Assembly (NCBI GenBank): GCA_964528825.1
Contig: CAZGVB010000058.1
Location: 1-7,000, forward strand
Origin: RGIG5612 sp964528825
GTDB lineage: Bacteria; Bacillota; Clostridia; Lachnospirales; Lachnospiraceae
Reading direction: 5' to 3'
DNA: 7,000 nt
Part shown: positions 1 through 6,767 of the stretch, in pieces
Numbering within the stretch: the first letter of the stretch is position 1
Layout: each line of letters begins with the position of its first letter
Program-made: the position numbers and the translations under genes
Notes under the pieces: model-generated
Seen by the model: the letters and a program-made list of their open reading frames with translations, nothing else
Told to the model about the DNA's origin: nothing
Database searches by the model: none

Positions 1-117
1 TAAGCCGTGTGCGAGGAGCAGAAAACGCAGCTTGTTTTTGCGGCATATCTCACATGTGTGATATTAAAGATTGTCTGGATGAAAGACCTGCAGTGATGAC
101 AGCATTATCGCGAAATG
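1..117. other. Edge region downstream of azlD, no convincing gene
   Basis: This stretch lies between the window edge and the azlD stop codon. A plus-strand frame is open from position 3 to a TAA at 123-125, about 40 codons. It could be the 3' end of a gene convergent with azlD, but it has no recognisable motif and its cysteine-rich translation resembles no family I know. The other plus frames contain stops. No hairpin followed by a T-run was seen on either strand, so I cannot place an azlD terminator. The only visible structure is the dyad at 45-64. Confidence 0.4.
45..64. repeat. 20-bp imperfect palindrome
   Basis: The arms ATATCTCACA and TGTGTGATAT are complementary at nine of ten positions with no spacer. 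The centre reads TCACA-TGTGA. The site lies about 55 bp downstream of the azlD stop codon. No T-run follows on either strand, so it does not look like a standard intrinsic terminator. It could be a protein-binding dyad for a gene outside the window. Function unknown. Confidence 0.4.
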
Positions 118-447
118 TCAGATAAAAATAAAATGCACAAGCAGCATATAGGCTATGGTGCCTGCTGCGATGGAGACAAGCATCTGCCTGAATATCAGAT
201 GTACGATCACGGTTACCGCGATGGCGATGAGCTCAGGCAGTCCGTGCGTGCCCGAGATAAAGCTTATGTCCTTAAGGCAATAGATGACAAGCAGGCCAAA
301 GACAGCGGACGGAAGCCATTTGCCGATATATTCGATAAACTGCGGTGTCTTGCGTTTTTCCGAAAATACAGCGAACGGAAGAAATCTCGTTATCTGGGTT
401 GCGAGTGCGCAAAGCGCTATGATGATGATCTGCTGCGCTAATGTCAT
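118..447 (-). CDS. azlD: AzlD family branched-chain amino acid transport subunit
   Basis: This is the small membrane subunit of the AzlCD-type exporter, which in characterised bacteria exports branched-chain amino acids and toxic analogues such as 4-azaleucine. The 109-residue length is normal for the family. The sequence is almost entirely hydrophobic, with membrane segments near residues 3-20, 43-58 and 68-108. The family patterns TRFLPF (residues 20-25) and YIGKWLPSAVFGLL followed by YCLKD (40-60) are present. The ATG at 447 is preceded by AAGGAG at 460-455, seven bases away and inside the end of azlC. Only one base separates the azlC stop from this start, so the two are probably translationally coupled. 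Substrate specificity is inferred from the family. Confidence 0.9.
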   Translation of the reverse strand: MTLAQQIIIIALCALATQITRFLPFAVFSEKRKTPQFIEYIGKWLPSAVFGLLVIYCLKDISFISGTHGLPELIAIAVTVIVHLIFRQMLVSIAAGTIAYMLLVHFIFI

Positions 448-448
448 A

Positions 449-1144
449 TCATGGCTCCTTTACAGATCGTTCAAGAGGCTTCTTGAATATAGTAAGCATC
501 AGGATTATCAGAGCCATGGACGGGATCATGAAGGAGTCCGCTCCGAATATCACGAGGCAGAGCGCAGGCGCTGCAAGCCCCAGGATAGAGGAAAAGTGAT
601 TTTTCTCTTTAAGAAAGCTGTCTAAGAAGATGACGACAAACATCGCCGTCATGACGAATTCTATACCGCTCGTATCAAAGGTGATGAGCGACCCGGCAAG
701 GGCGCCTATCACAGCACCGGCTACCCAATAGAGCTCATTAAGCAAAGTCACGAAGAACATCGCCCAGCCTCTGTCTATATCCTGCGGCACATCCATCGAG
801 AAATTCACCGAAAAGGACTCATCGCACATGGCATATATCATATAATACTTTTTCGCTCCCAGGCCTTTGAACTTATCAAGCATGGAAAGGCCGTAAAAAA
901 GATGCCTTGCCTGTATGAGCAGCGCCATGAAGAATGTCTGAACAGGGGCAAAGGGGCCGAGCAGCATCTGCGCCGTCACGAATTCCAAGGAGCCTCCGAA
1001 TATCACAAAACTCATGAAAAAAGGGTACAAAAACGAAAAGCCCGAGACATTCATATATATGCCGTAGGCGGCGCCGAGAAAAAGGAACCCCGCCATGATA
1101 GGCAATGTATGCGGAAAGGCAAAGCGCAATGCTTTAATCTTCAT
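449..1144 (-). CDS. azlC: AzlC family branched-chain amino acid exporter, large subunit
   Basis: This 231-residue integral membrane protein is the large subunit of the AzlCD exporter and has the usual family length. Hydrophobic segments lie near residues 13-32, 36-62, 66-80, 127-152, 160-177 and 185-219. Family features include the N-terminal proline/glycine segment ending in AAYG (25-28), GSLEFV (51-56), RHLFYGLS (80-87) and DESFS (108-112). The ATG at 1144 has a purine-rich AAGGGG about 13 bases upstream, which is rather distant but is the only candidate. It is transcribed divergently from gtrA and is followed directly by azlD. Related operons are often controlled by Lrp/AsnC-type regulators, but no regulator gene is visible here and no operator can be assigned. 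Confidence 0.93.
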   Translation of the reverse strand: MKIKALRFAFPHTLPIMAGFLFLGAAYGIYMNVSGFSFLYPFFMSFVIFGGSLEFVTAQMLLGPFAPVQTFFMALLIQARHLFYGLSMLDKFKGLGAKKYYMIYAMCDESFSVNFSMDVPQDIDRGWAMFFVTLLNELYWVAGAVIGALAGSLITFDTSGIEFVMTAMFVVIFLDSFLKEKNHFSSILGLAAPALCLVIFGADSFMIPSMALIILMLTIFKKPLERSVKEP

Positions 1145-1300
1145 TGTTGAAATAAATCCCCTTGATATTGTAAAATTAAGCGTTTGATATATCTGCGATC
1201 CGAAAAATACCTTTTGAGCTCAATAATCTTGATATTGAACATATAAAATCTTAGCATCCGCACTGTCATGCCGCAAGGGACAGAATGCAAGGAAAATAAT
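1145..1300. promoter_or_regulatory. Divergent intergenic region between azlC and gtrA
   Basis: This 156-bp AT-rich region must carry signals for both divergent genes. A perfect 10-bp direct repeat, CTTGATATTG, occurs at 1161-1170 and 1228-1237. A perfect palindrome, TTGAGCTCAA, lies at 1214-1223, and CAATA/TATTG arms flank seven bases at 1221-1237. These are plausible regulator sites, but such short AT-rich matches can arise by chance. A TACAAT box on the minus strand sits almost on the azlC ribosome binding site and is too close to be its promoter. I found no -35/-10 pair good enough to call in either direction. Confidence 0.35.
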
Positions 1301-1738
1301 ATGAAAATAAAAGAACTTTTATTGAAATACAGGGAATACATTCTTTATGTGATCTTCGGCGGTCTCACGACCGTGGTCTATTATGCCGCATATATATTAC
1401 TTACAAGGCTTACGGACATGAATGTGCTGGCGGCAACAGCCATAAGCTGGATATTGTCCGTTGCATTCGCATATGTCACAAACAGAAAATGGGTATTTGA
1501 AAGCAAGGCAAGGGGAGCCTCCAACATCCTTCGTGAGGGCGGCGAATTTGTCGCGGGAAGGCTCTTTACTCTGGGACTCGATGAGCTGCTTTCACTGATA
1601 TTTATAGTTATCTTAGGCTGCCATGATATAGTGATCAAGATCATCGCATCTGTACTTACGATCATCTTGAATTATATATTCAGCAAGTTCATCATATTCA
1701 AGTCCCCGGATAAGAAAAATGGTAAAAATAATGAGTGA
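1301..1738 (+). CDS. GtrA family membrane protein
   Basis: This is a 145-residue protein of the GtrA/DPMS-type four-helix membrane family. Members are thought to help move polyprenyl-phosphate-linked sugars across the membrane for cell-surface glycosylation. Helices lie near residues 12-36, 42-60, 85-107 and 110-132. Two family motifs stand out: NRKWVF after helix 2 (61-66) and NYIFSKFIIF at the end (124-133). I chose the ATG at 1301 because AAGGA at 1289-1293 lies seven bases upstream; an in-frame ATG at 1268 has no ribosome binding site. No glycosyltransferase partner is adjacent, so the sugar or lipid substrate is unknown. It is followed by a 100-bp gap, so its link to the chaperone genes may be positional only. 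Confidence 0.9.
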   Translation: MKIKELLLKYREYILYVIFGGLTTVVYYAAYILLTRLTDMNVLAATAISWILSVAFAYVTNRKWVFESKARGASNILREGGEFVAGRLFTLGLDELLSLIFIVILGCHDIVIKIIASVLTIILNYIFSKFIIFKSPDKKNGKNNE

Positions 1739-1838
1739 CATTTCGGTAAGCAGCAATATTCACAATAAATTCATTTAAACTTTTTCCCGTTGTGTGTTAA
1801 CTTTATTAGGACAAAATCAATGCAGGAAAGGCAATAAA

Positions 1839-2267
1839 ATGAGAAACTTTTTCTCAAATATGAGATACAGAATGCAGCAATGGATGACAGGAAGATACGG
1901 CAATGATGAATTCAACAGATTCCTCTCGGTGGCCGCATTCGTATTTTTGATCATCTCATGCTTCGGAAGACTTTGCACGGCATTGTCTTTTTTCTATATA
2001 CCGGGCACACTCTTATTGATATATACGATCGTTCGTTCGTTATCGAGAAATTTCAGCGCGAGATCGAAGGAAAGAGAATTTTATTTCAAAGTGAAGGACC
2101 GTATCACGGGATTTTTCAATCTGCAAAGAAGAAGATGGATAGGACGCAAATTGAGCAGATATTACAGATGCCCTAAGTGCAGGACTATCGTGCGTGTTCC
2201 GAAGGGCAAGGGCAAAATACAGATCACATGCCCGCGCTGCCGCAGCCAGTTCATCAAGAGAACGTAA
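1839..2267 (+). CDS. Small membrane protein with C-terminal zinc ribbon
   Basis: This is a 142-residue protein that I cannot assign to a named family. Two hydrophobic segments (about residues 29-46 and 49-66) form a likely membrane hairpin after a basic N-terminus. A highly basic stretch (about 68-110) leads to a C-terminal zinc ribbon with two CPxC knuckles: Cys111, Cys114, Cys131 and Cys134, 16 residues apart. The ribbon looks intact and probably binds structural zinc. The basic flanks suggest it faces the cytoplasm, where it could contact RNA, DNA or a protein. AGGAAAGG at 1824-1831 supports the ATG at 1839; an in-frame GTG at 1794 lacks such a site. It lies just upstream of the J-protein and Hsp70 genes, so a role in that membrane chaperone system is possible but unproven. 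Confidence 0.8.
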   Translation: MRNFFSNMRYRMQQWMTGRYGNDEFNRFLSVAAFVFLIISCFGRLCTALSFFYIPGTLLLIYTIVRSLSRNFSARSKEREFYFKVKDRITGFFNLQRRRWIGRKLSRYYRCPKCRTIVRVPKGKGKIQITCPRCRSQFIKRT

Positions 2268-2403
2268 CGGACGGGCGGCTCTTAAGGCTGCACAGACATA
2301 TCATGAAGCGATATTTTAAAACTGATATGACAATCACAAAAGTATATACGTTGACCCGGCGCGGGAAAGTGACACATCTGCCGCACGGGCCATGGAGACG
2401 GAA
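2268..2403. other. Intergenic gap upstream of the J-protein gene, no clear signal
   Basis: This 136-bp gap separates the zinc-ribbon gene from the J-protein gene. A TTGACC hexamer occurs at 2351-2356, but the sequence 17 bases downstream (ACATCT) is a poor -10, so I do not call a promoter. No terminator hairpin with a T-run and no CIRCE element (TTAGCACTC-N9-GAGTGCTAA) was seen. The ribosome binding site for the J-protein gene is GGAG at 2394-2397. Confidence 0.4.
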
Positions 2404-3417
2404 ATGATAAATGATCCCTATAGCGTTCTCGGTATATCAAGGGACGCGAGCAAGGAGGAAATAAAAAAAGCATACAGAAAAATGGCCCGCAAGTATCATC
2501 CGGATATGCATCCCGATGATGCTGATGCCGCGAAAAAGATGAACGAGATAAATGAGGCCTATGATATGCTGATGAATCCTGAAAAATATGAAAAGGCCAG
2601 GGCACAGCAACAGGCAAATGAGGCCTACAGATCGGCTCAGAGCGGATATGGCAGCGCAGGCTATGGCGGATCCGCATATTCAGGTACCGGATATGGAGGT
2701 ACAGGATATGGCGGCAATTATTACTCGGGCACGGGTTATGGTCAAGGCTACGGTCAGGGCTATGGCAGCGGCTTCTACGGATGGGGAGACTTTTCGGACT
2801 TCTTTACGGGAGGCGGCGGACAGAGCGCCTATGAACAGCCGTATCAGGGAAGCCTGAATCCTCATGCGCAGGCATCCGACAGCGCGCAGGTACAGCGTGC
2901 CATCAAATATATCAATACAGGTCAATATCCCGCGGCACTCAGTACGCTCGGCAGCATACCGGCATCCTGCAGAGATGCCAGATGGAATTATCTGGCAGCG
3001 CTTGCATATTATGGCGGTAGAGATATGACTCATGCCACGGAATATATGCAAAATGCCTGCCGTATGGATCCGGACAACAGGATGTACAAGCAGATATTGG
3101 TCAGATTCATGACACAGGAAAGTCAAAGGCAGAGTGCATATTCGTCACAGACGTATACAAGGACCGCAAGATTCTCACTTTTCAGGCTGATCATACCGAT
3201 CATTATCGTCATGATGCTCTTCGCATGGGGCAGAAGCTGCCTGGCAAGAGCATATTACAGATCGGGCATATATGCAGACTCAGCATACACATATGATGTA
3301 GATGATGATAATGATGTTAATGAGAATGACACCGCCAAACGGAGCAGCGCATCCGCTGCGGGCGGTGACATATCTGCAGAGAATGCGGATATAAGCGGTT
3401 TTTCGATGGGAAAGTAG
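2404..3417 (+). CDS. Membrane-anchored J-domain co-chaperone with Gly/Tyr-rich region
   Basis: This 337-residue DnaJ-like co-chaperone should stimulate ATP hydrolysis by its Hsp70, very likely the next gene. A J domain occupies residues 4-67, with the essential HPD at 32-34. A Gly/Tyr-rich stretch (80-128) ends in DFSDFF (129-134), which resembles the D-I/F-F motif closing the Gly/Phe region of canonical DnaJ. Residues 160-235 look like TPR-type helical repeats. A hydrophobic segment (about 258-275) is a probable single membrane anchor, followed by a 60-residue tail with an acidic run (298-309). The DnaJ zinc-finger and C-terminal substrate domains are absent, so it is not orthologous to DnaJ. 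GGAG at 2394-2397 lies six bases before the ATG at 2404; an ATG at 2392 would place that site inside the gene. The Hsp70 gene starts 25 bp downstream. Confidence 0.92.
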   Translation: MINDPYSVLGISRDASKEEIKKAYRKMARKYHPDMHPDDADAAKKMNEINEAYDMLMNPEKYEKARAQQQANEAYRSAQSGYGSAGYGGSAYSGTGYGGTGYGGNYYSGTGYGQGYGQGYGSGFYGWGDFSDFFTGGGGQSAYEQPYQGSLNPHAQASDSAQVQRAIKYINTGQYPAALSTLGSIPASCRDARWNYLAALAYYGGRDMTHATEYMQNACRMDPDNRMYKQILVRFMTQESQRQSAYSSQTYTRTARFSLFRLIIPIIIVMMLFAWGRSCLARAYYRSGIYADSAYTYDVDDDNDVNENDTAKRSSASAAGGDISAENADISGFSMGK

Positions 3418-3430
3418 CATAGGCTATAGC

Positions 3431-3445
3431 AAAGGAGTTATTTTG
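3431..3445 (+). promoter_or_regulatory. Strong ribosome binding site for a TTG start
   Basis: AAAGGAG at 3431-3437 is followed by five bases and TTG at 3443-3445. The codons after it match the invariant Hsp70 N-terminus (GKTIGIDLGTTNS), and no ATG or GTG lies upstream in frame at a usable distance. This site therefore decides the start. A TTG start normally lowers initiation efficiency, which may set the Hsp70 to J-protein ratio. Confidence 0.85.
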
Positions 3446-5218
3446 GGCAAGACAATAGGTATAGATCTCGGAACGACCAACAGCTGCGCTGCCGTAGTAG
3501 AGGGCGGCGAGGTAGTGATCATACCAAATGAAAAAGGCGGCAGGACCACACCGAGTGTTGTAGCATTTTCAAAAAGCGGAGAAAGACTGGTAGGTGAGGC
3601 TGCCAAGAGACAGGCAGCAGTCAATCCGCAAAGGACCATCAGCTCTGTAAAAAGAGAAATGGGCACGGATTGGAGCATCAAGATCGACGGCAAGAGATAT
3701 TCACCGCAGGAGATCAGCGCGATGATACTCAGAAAGCTGAAGGAGGATGCCGAAAAATACCTGGGTGAACCGGTCACGGATGCGGTCATTACGGTGCCTG
3801 CATATTTTAATGACATACAAAGGCAGGCAACAAAGGACGCAGGCAGGATCGCGGGACTTAATGTAAAGCGTATCATCAATGAGCCTACGAGTGCATCACT
3901 TGCCTATGGACTCGATCATGCAAAGGCACAGAAGATCATGGTCTACGATCTCGGCGGAGGTACATTTGACGTATCTATCATAGAGATAGGCGAGGGCGTC
4001 ATAGAGGTGCTTGCGACCGGAGGTGACAATCACCTCGGCGGTGATGATTTCGATATGCGCATAGCAGATCATATAGCAGGCGCTATAAAGAAGGATTTCG
4101 GCATTGATCCCGCAAAGGACGCTGCTGCGATGCAGCGCATCAGAGAGGCTGCGGAGCAAGCCAAGAAGGAGCTCTCCGCCTCCGAACAGACAAATATCAT
4201 ATTGCCCTATCTGATGATGAAAAAGGGTGAGCCCATAAGTCCGGAATACAGATTGTCGAGAAAAAGATTTAATGAGCTTACGGCCGATCTCGTTGACAGG
4301 ACGGCAGGCCCGGTACAAAATGCTCTTATGGATGCGGGCATAGCAGCCTCTGAGCTTGGTATGGTATTGCTTGTGGGCGGCTCCACAAGGATACCCGCGG
4401 TACAGGAAAAGGTAAGAGAGCTTACGGGCATCATGCCCTCAAGGAGCATCAATCCCGACGAATGCGTAGCTCAGGGAGCGGCCATACAGGGAGATACGCT
4501 CTCGGGAGGAGCGCTTGTTTCCTCAAGCTCTTCTTCAGGTCTGCTGCTGCTTGATGTAACACCGCTCAGTCTTTCCATAGAGACTGTAGGAGGTGTGGCT
4601 ACCAGAGTCGTAGAGAGAAATACCACACTTCCCGCGCATTATTCACAGGTATTTACGACGGCGGCACCATATCAGACCAATGTGGAGATACATGTATTGC
4701 AGGGTGAGCGTCCTATGGCAAGGGACAACAAGACCATAGGCAGGTTCAGGCTTGGCGGTATACAGAGAGCCGCGGCCGGCGTACCGCAGATAGAGGTGAC
4801 CTTTGATATAGACACAAACGGTATTTTGTGTGTATCGGCAAGAGATCTTGCGACCGGCAGACAGCAATCTATCACCATTTCCGAAAACGGGAAGATGAGT
4901 GAGGAACAGATACAGCAGGCTATCCGCGACGCAGAGCAATATGCCGCCGGAGATCAGATATTAAAGGATGCCGTAAGTATAAATAACGAGGCAAATATGC
5001 TGATATCAAGGGCTGAGAATGCCGTAAGCAAGCTCGGCAAGGATCTGAGTAAAGACGATAAGAAGCAGATCAAGGCGGATATAGGCGAGCTGAGACACCT
5101 TGTGATGAAGAACAAGCCCGACAGATCGAGCGAGAGTCAGATATCGCAGATAAGAGAGGCTATGTCAGCACTGGAAAGGTCAAGCGCAGATGCAATATCA
5201 AGAGCAGACAATTCTTAA
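3443..5218 (+). CDS. Hsp70 chaperone, DnaK paralogue with TTG start
   Basis: This 591-residue ATP-dependent Hsp70 binds and releases exposed peptide segments. All three family signatures are present: IDLGTTNS (7-14), VYDLGGGTFDVSII (167-180) and VLLVGGSTRIPAVQ (308-321). The ATPase domain has the short Gram-positive form. The interdomain linker LLLLD (367-371) is preceded by an unusual Ser-rich insert (six serines, 360-365). The beta substrate domain spans about 372-480 and the helical lid about 485-590. The chain stops after the lid, without the acidic tail of about 30 residues found in housekeeping DnaK. The only reasonable start is TTG at 3443, with AAAGGAG at 3431-3437 five bases upstream. 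An adjacent J protein, with no grpE or CIRCE operator nearby, suggests a specialised second Hsp70 rather than dnaK itself. It could still be the main DnaK if no other copy exists. Confidence 0.96.
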   Translation: MGKTIGIDLGTTNSCAAVVEGGEVVIIPNEKGGRTTPSVVAFSKSGERLVGEAAKRQAAVNPQRTISSVKREMGTDWSIKIDGKRYSPQEISAMILRKLKEDAEKYLGEPVTDAVITVPAYFNDIQRQATKDAGRIAGLNVKRIINEPTSASLAYGLDHAKAQKIMVYDLGGGTFDVSIIEIGEGVIEVLATGGDNHLGGDDFDMRIADHIAGAIKKDFGIDPAKDAAAMQRIREAAEQAKKELSASEQTNIILPYLMMKKGEPISPEYRLSRKRFNELTADLVDRTAGPVQNALMDAGIAASELGMVLLVGGSTRIPAVQEKVRELTGIMPSRSINPDECVAQGAAIQGDTLSGGALVSSSSSSGLLLLDVTPLSLSIETVGGVATRVVERNTTLPAHYSQVFTTAAPYQTNVEIHVLQGERPMARDNKTIGRFRLGGIQRAAAGVPQIEVTFDIDTNGILCVSARDLATGRQQSITISENGKMSEEQIQQAIRDAEQYAAGDQILKDAVSINNEANMLISRAENAVSKLGKDLSKDDKKQIKADIGELRHLVMKNKPDRSSESQISQIREAMSALERSSADAISRADNS

Positions 5219-6767
5219 GAAACGCCCTGAAGTGCTTGCACCGTGCGGATCATGGCAATCCATGGAGGCTGCCGTGAAGGCGGGCGCAGACGCTGTCTAT
5301 CTGGGCGGCAAGCTCTTTTCGGCAAGGGCATTTGCGGAAAATTTTGATACTGAAGAGATATTAAGAGCTATAGATTATTGCCACCTGTACGGGGTGCGCG
5401 TATATATGGCTCTTAATACCTTGCTTAAGGACGACGAGATCGCCTATGTCACAGATTATGCAGAGCCCTTTTACAAGGCCGGTATTGACGGCATGATAGT
5501 GCAGGATATGGGGGCCGCAAGGATCCTTGGTGCAAGCTTTAAGGATCTGCCGCTGCATGCATCGACGCAGATGAGCATTTCCTCCGCATACGGGGCATCA
5601 TTTCTGAAAGAGATAGGCTTTACAAGGATAGTACCGGCCAGAGAGCTCTCTCTTGCCGAGATTTCAAAGATAAAAAAAGAATGTGATATAGAGCTGGAGA
5701 CATTTGTCCACGGTGCCATGTGCTATGCTTATTCAGGCAAGTGTCTGATGAGCTCCTTTATAGGCAGCAGGAGCGGCAACAGAGGCAGATGCGCGCAGCC
5801 CTGCCGTAAATGCTGGCAGCTTGAAGGTGCGGCAGATACAGCAAAGGAATGCGGACATACAGATGCAAGATATGTCATGAGCATGAAGGATATGTGCACG
5901 ATCGAGATATTGCCGCAGCTCATAGAGGCAGGCATAGATTCCTTCAAGATCGAAGGCCGCATGAAAAAGCCGGAATATGTAGCCATCGTCACCAAAAGCT
6001 ACAGGACAGCCGTGGATATGTACTATAGCGGCACATGGGATGATGAGGCCATAAGTGAGCTTATAAGAGATATGGCCGATATATACAACAGGGGCACCTT
6101 CAGCGAGGGATATTATTTCAGACAAAACGGCAGGGAGATGCTCTCGGATAAGAGGGCGGGCCATTGCGGTGTCTATGCGGGATGTATCAGCCACATTACA
6201 CCGCCTTATGTCTATGTAAAGACTGCGATCGATATACACGAGAGGGATGTGCTTGAGATAAGGACAAATGCGAAGACAGCGACGGGCATCAGCGAGAGTG
6301 TGGAGCTTACAAGTACCTTTGACTGTATAAAGGGACGTAATCTTACGCTCAACGGACGCGGCTTTAAGAAGCTCAGGCCCGGCATGAAGGTATATCGCAC
6401 GCGCAACAACAAGCTGATAGATGAAATCAATAAAGAGATATTGATCCCCGAGAAATATATTAATGTAAAGGCATTTGTAAAAGCAAGAGTGGGAGAGCCG
6501 CTTACGATCACTCTGGAGTTCGGTGATGCCGCGGTGATGCTGAGCGGAGCGTATGTTCAAAGGGCAAGCAGCAGACCGGTGACAGCACAGATCGTAGAGC
6601 AGAAGATGAACAAGAGCAAGGGGAGCGGCGTGCGTCTGGACGTAAGCTGTGATATAGACGAGGACGCATTCATACAGATGAGCGATCTGAATGCCCTGAG
6701 GAGGGATGCGATAGCGGCACTTAAGAATTGCATAGCAGGCAGATACAGAAGAACAAGCAATAAATAA
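5190..6767 (+). CDS. Peptidase U32 family protein, possibly a truncated long form
   Basis: This 525-residue protein carries the exact U32 signature E-x-F-x2-G-A-M-C-x4-G-x-C-x-M-S at residues 170-188. Cys178, Cys185, Cys201 and one of Cys205, Cys208 or Cys236 (in SMKDMC) could ligate a 4Fe-4S cluster. The family was named for collagenase-like activity. Well-characterised members (RlhA, TrhP, UbiU/UbiV) are instead oxygen-independent RNA or ubiquinone hydroxylases, so the substrate is open. The N-terminal barrel starts at RPEVLAPCG (12-20), and residues from about 330 form the family's C-terminal beta region. Long clostridial relatives continue for a further 200 or more residues; this chain ends at RYRRTSNK, inside a tandem repeat. 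The ATG at 5190 overlaps the Hsp70 gene by 29 bp in another frame, with GGAAAGG at 5173-5179, which suggests coupled translation. Confidence 0.93.
   Translation: MQYQEQTILKKRPEVLAPCGSWQSMEAAVKAGADAVYLGGKLFSARAFAENFDTEEILRAIDYCHLYGVRVYMALNTLLKDDEIAYVTDYAEPFYKAGIDGMIVQDMGAARILGASFKDLPLHASTQMSISSAYGASFLKEIGFTRIVPARELSLAEISKIKKECDIELETFVHGAMCYAYSGKCLMSSFIGSRSGNRGRCAQPCRKCWQLEGAADTAKECGHTDARYVMSMKDMCTIEILPQLIEAGIDSFKIEGRMKKPEYVAIVTKSYRTAVDMYYSGTWDDEAISELIRDMADIYNRGTFSEGYYFRQNGREMLSDKRAGHCGVYAGCISHITPPYVYVKTAIDIHERDVLEIRTNAKTATGISESVELTSTFDCIKGRNLTLNGRGFKKLRPGMKVYRTRNNKLIDEINKEILIPEKYINVKAFVKARVGEPLTITLEFGDAAVMLSGAYVQRASSRPVTAQIVEQKMNKSKGSGVRLDVSCDIDEDAFIQMSDLNALRRDAIAALKNCIAGRYRRTSNK

Noticed and set aside
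3..125. Plus-strand open frame of about 40 codons running in from the left edge
   Set aside because: It has no visible start and no recognisable motif, and it overlaps the azlD stop. It could be the end of a real gene, but nothing in the window supports it.
1745..1838. Promoter for the zinc-ribbon and chaperone genes, such as TTGTGT near 1791
   Set aside because: The base composition is suggestive, but no -10 box with proper spacing follows. The sequence 17 bases downstream (AAAATC) is a poor match.
2404..5218. The J-protein and Hsp70 pair as the classic dnaK-dnaJ heat-shock operon
   Set aside because: The gene order is reversed (J before Hsp70), the J protein lacks the DnaJ zinc finger and C-terminal domains, grpE and hrcA are absent, and no CIRCE element was found upstream.
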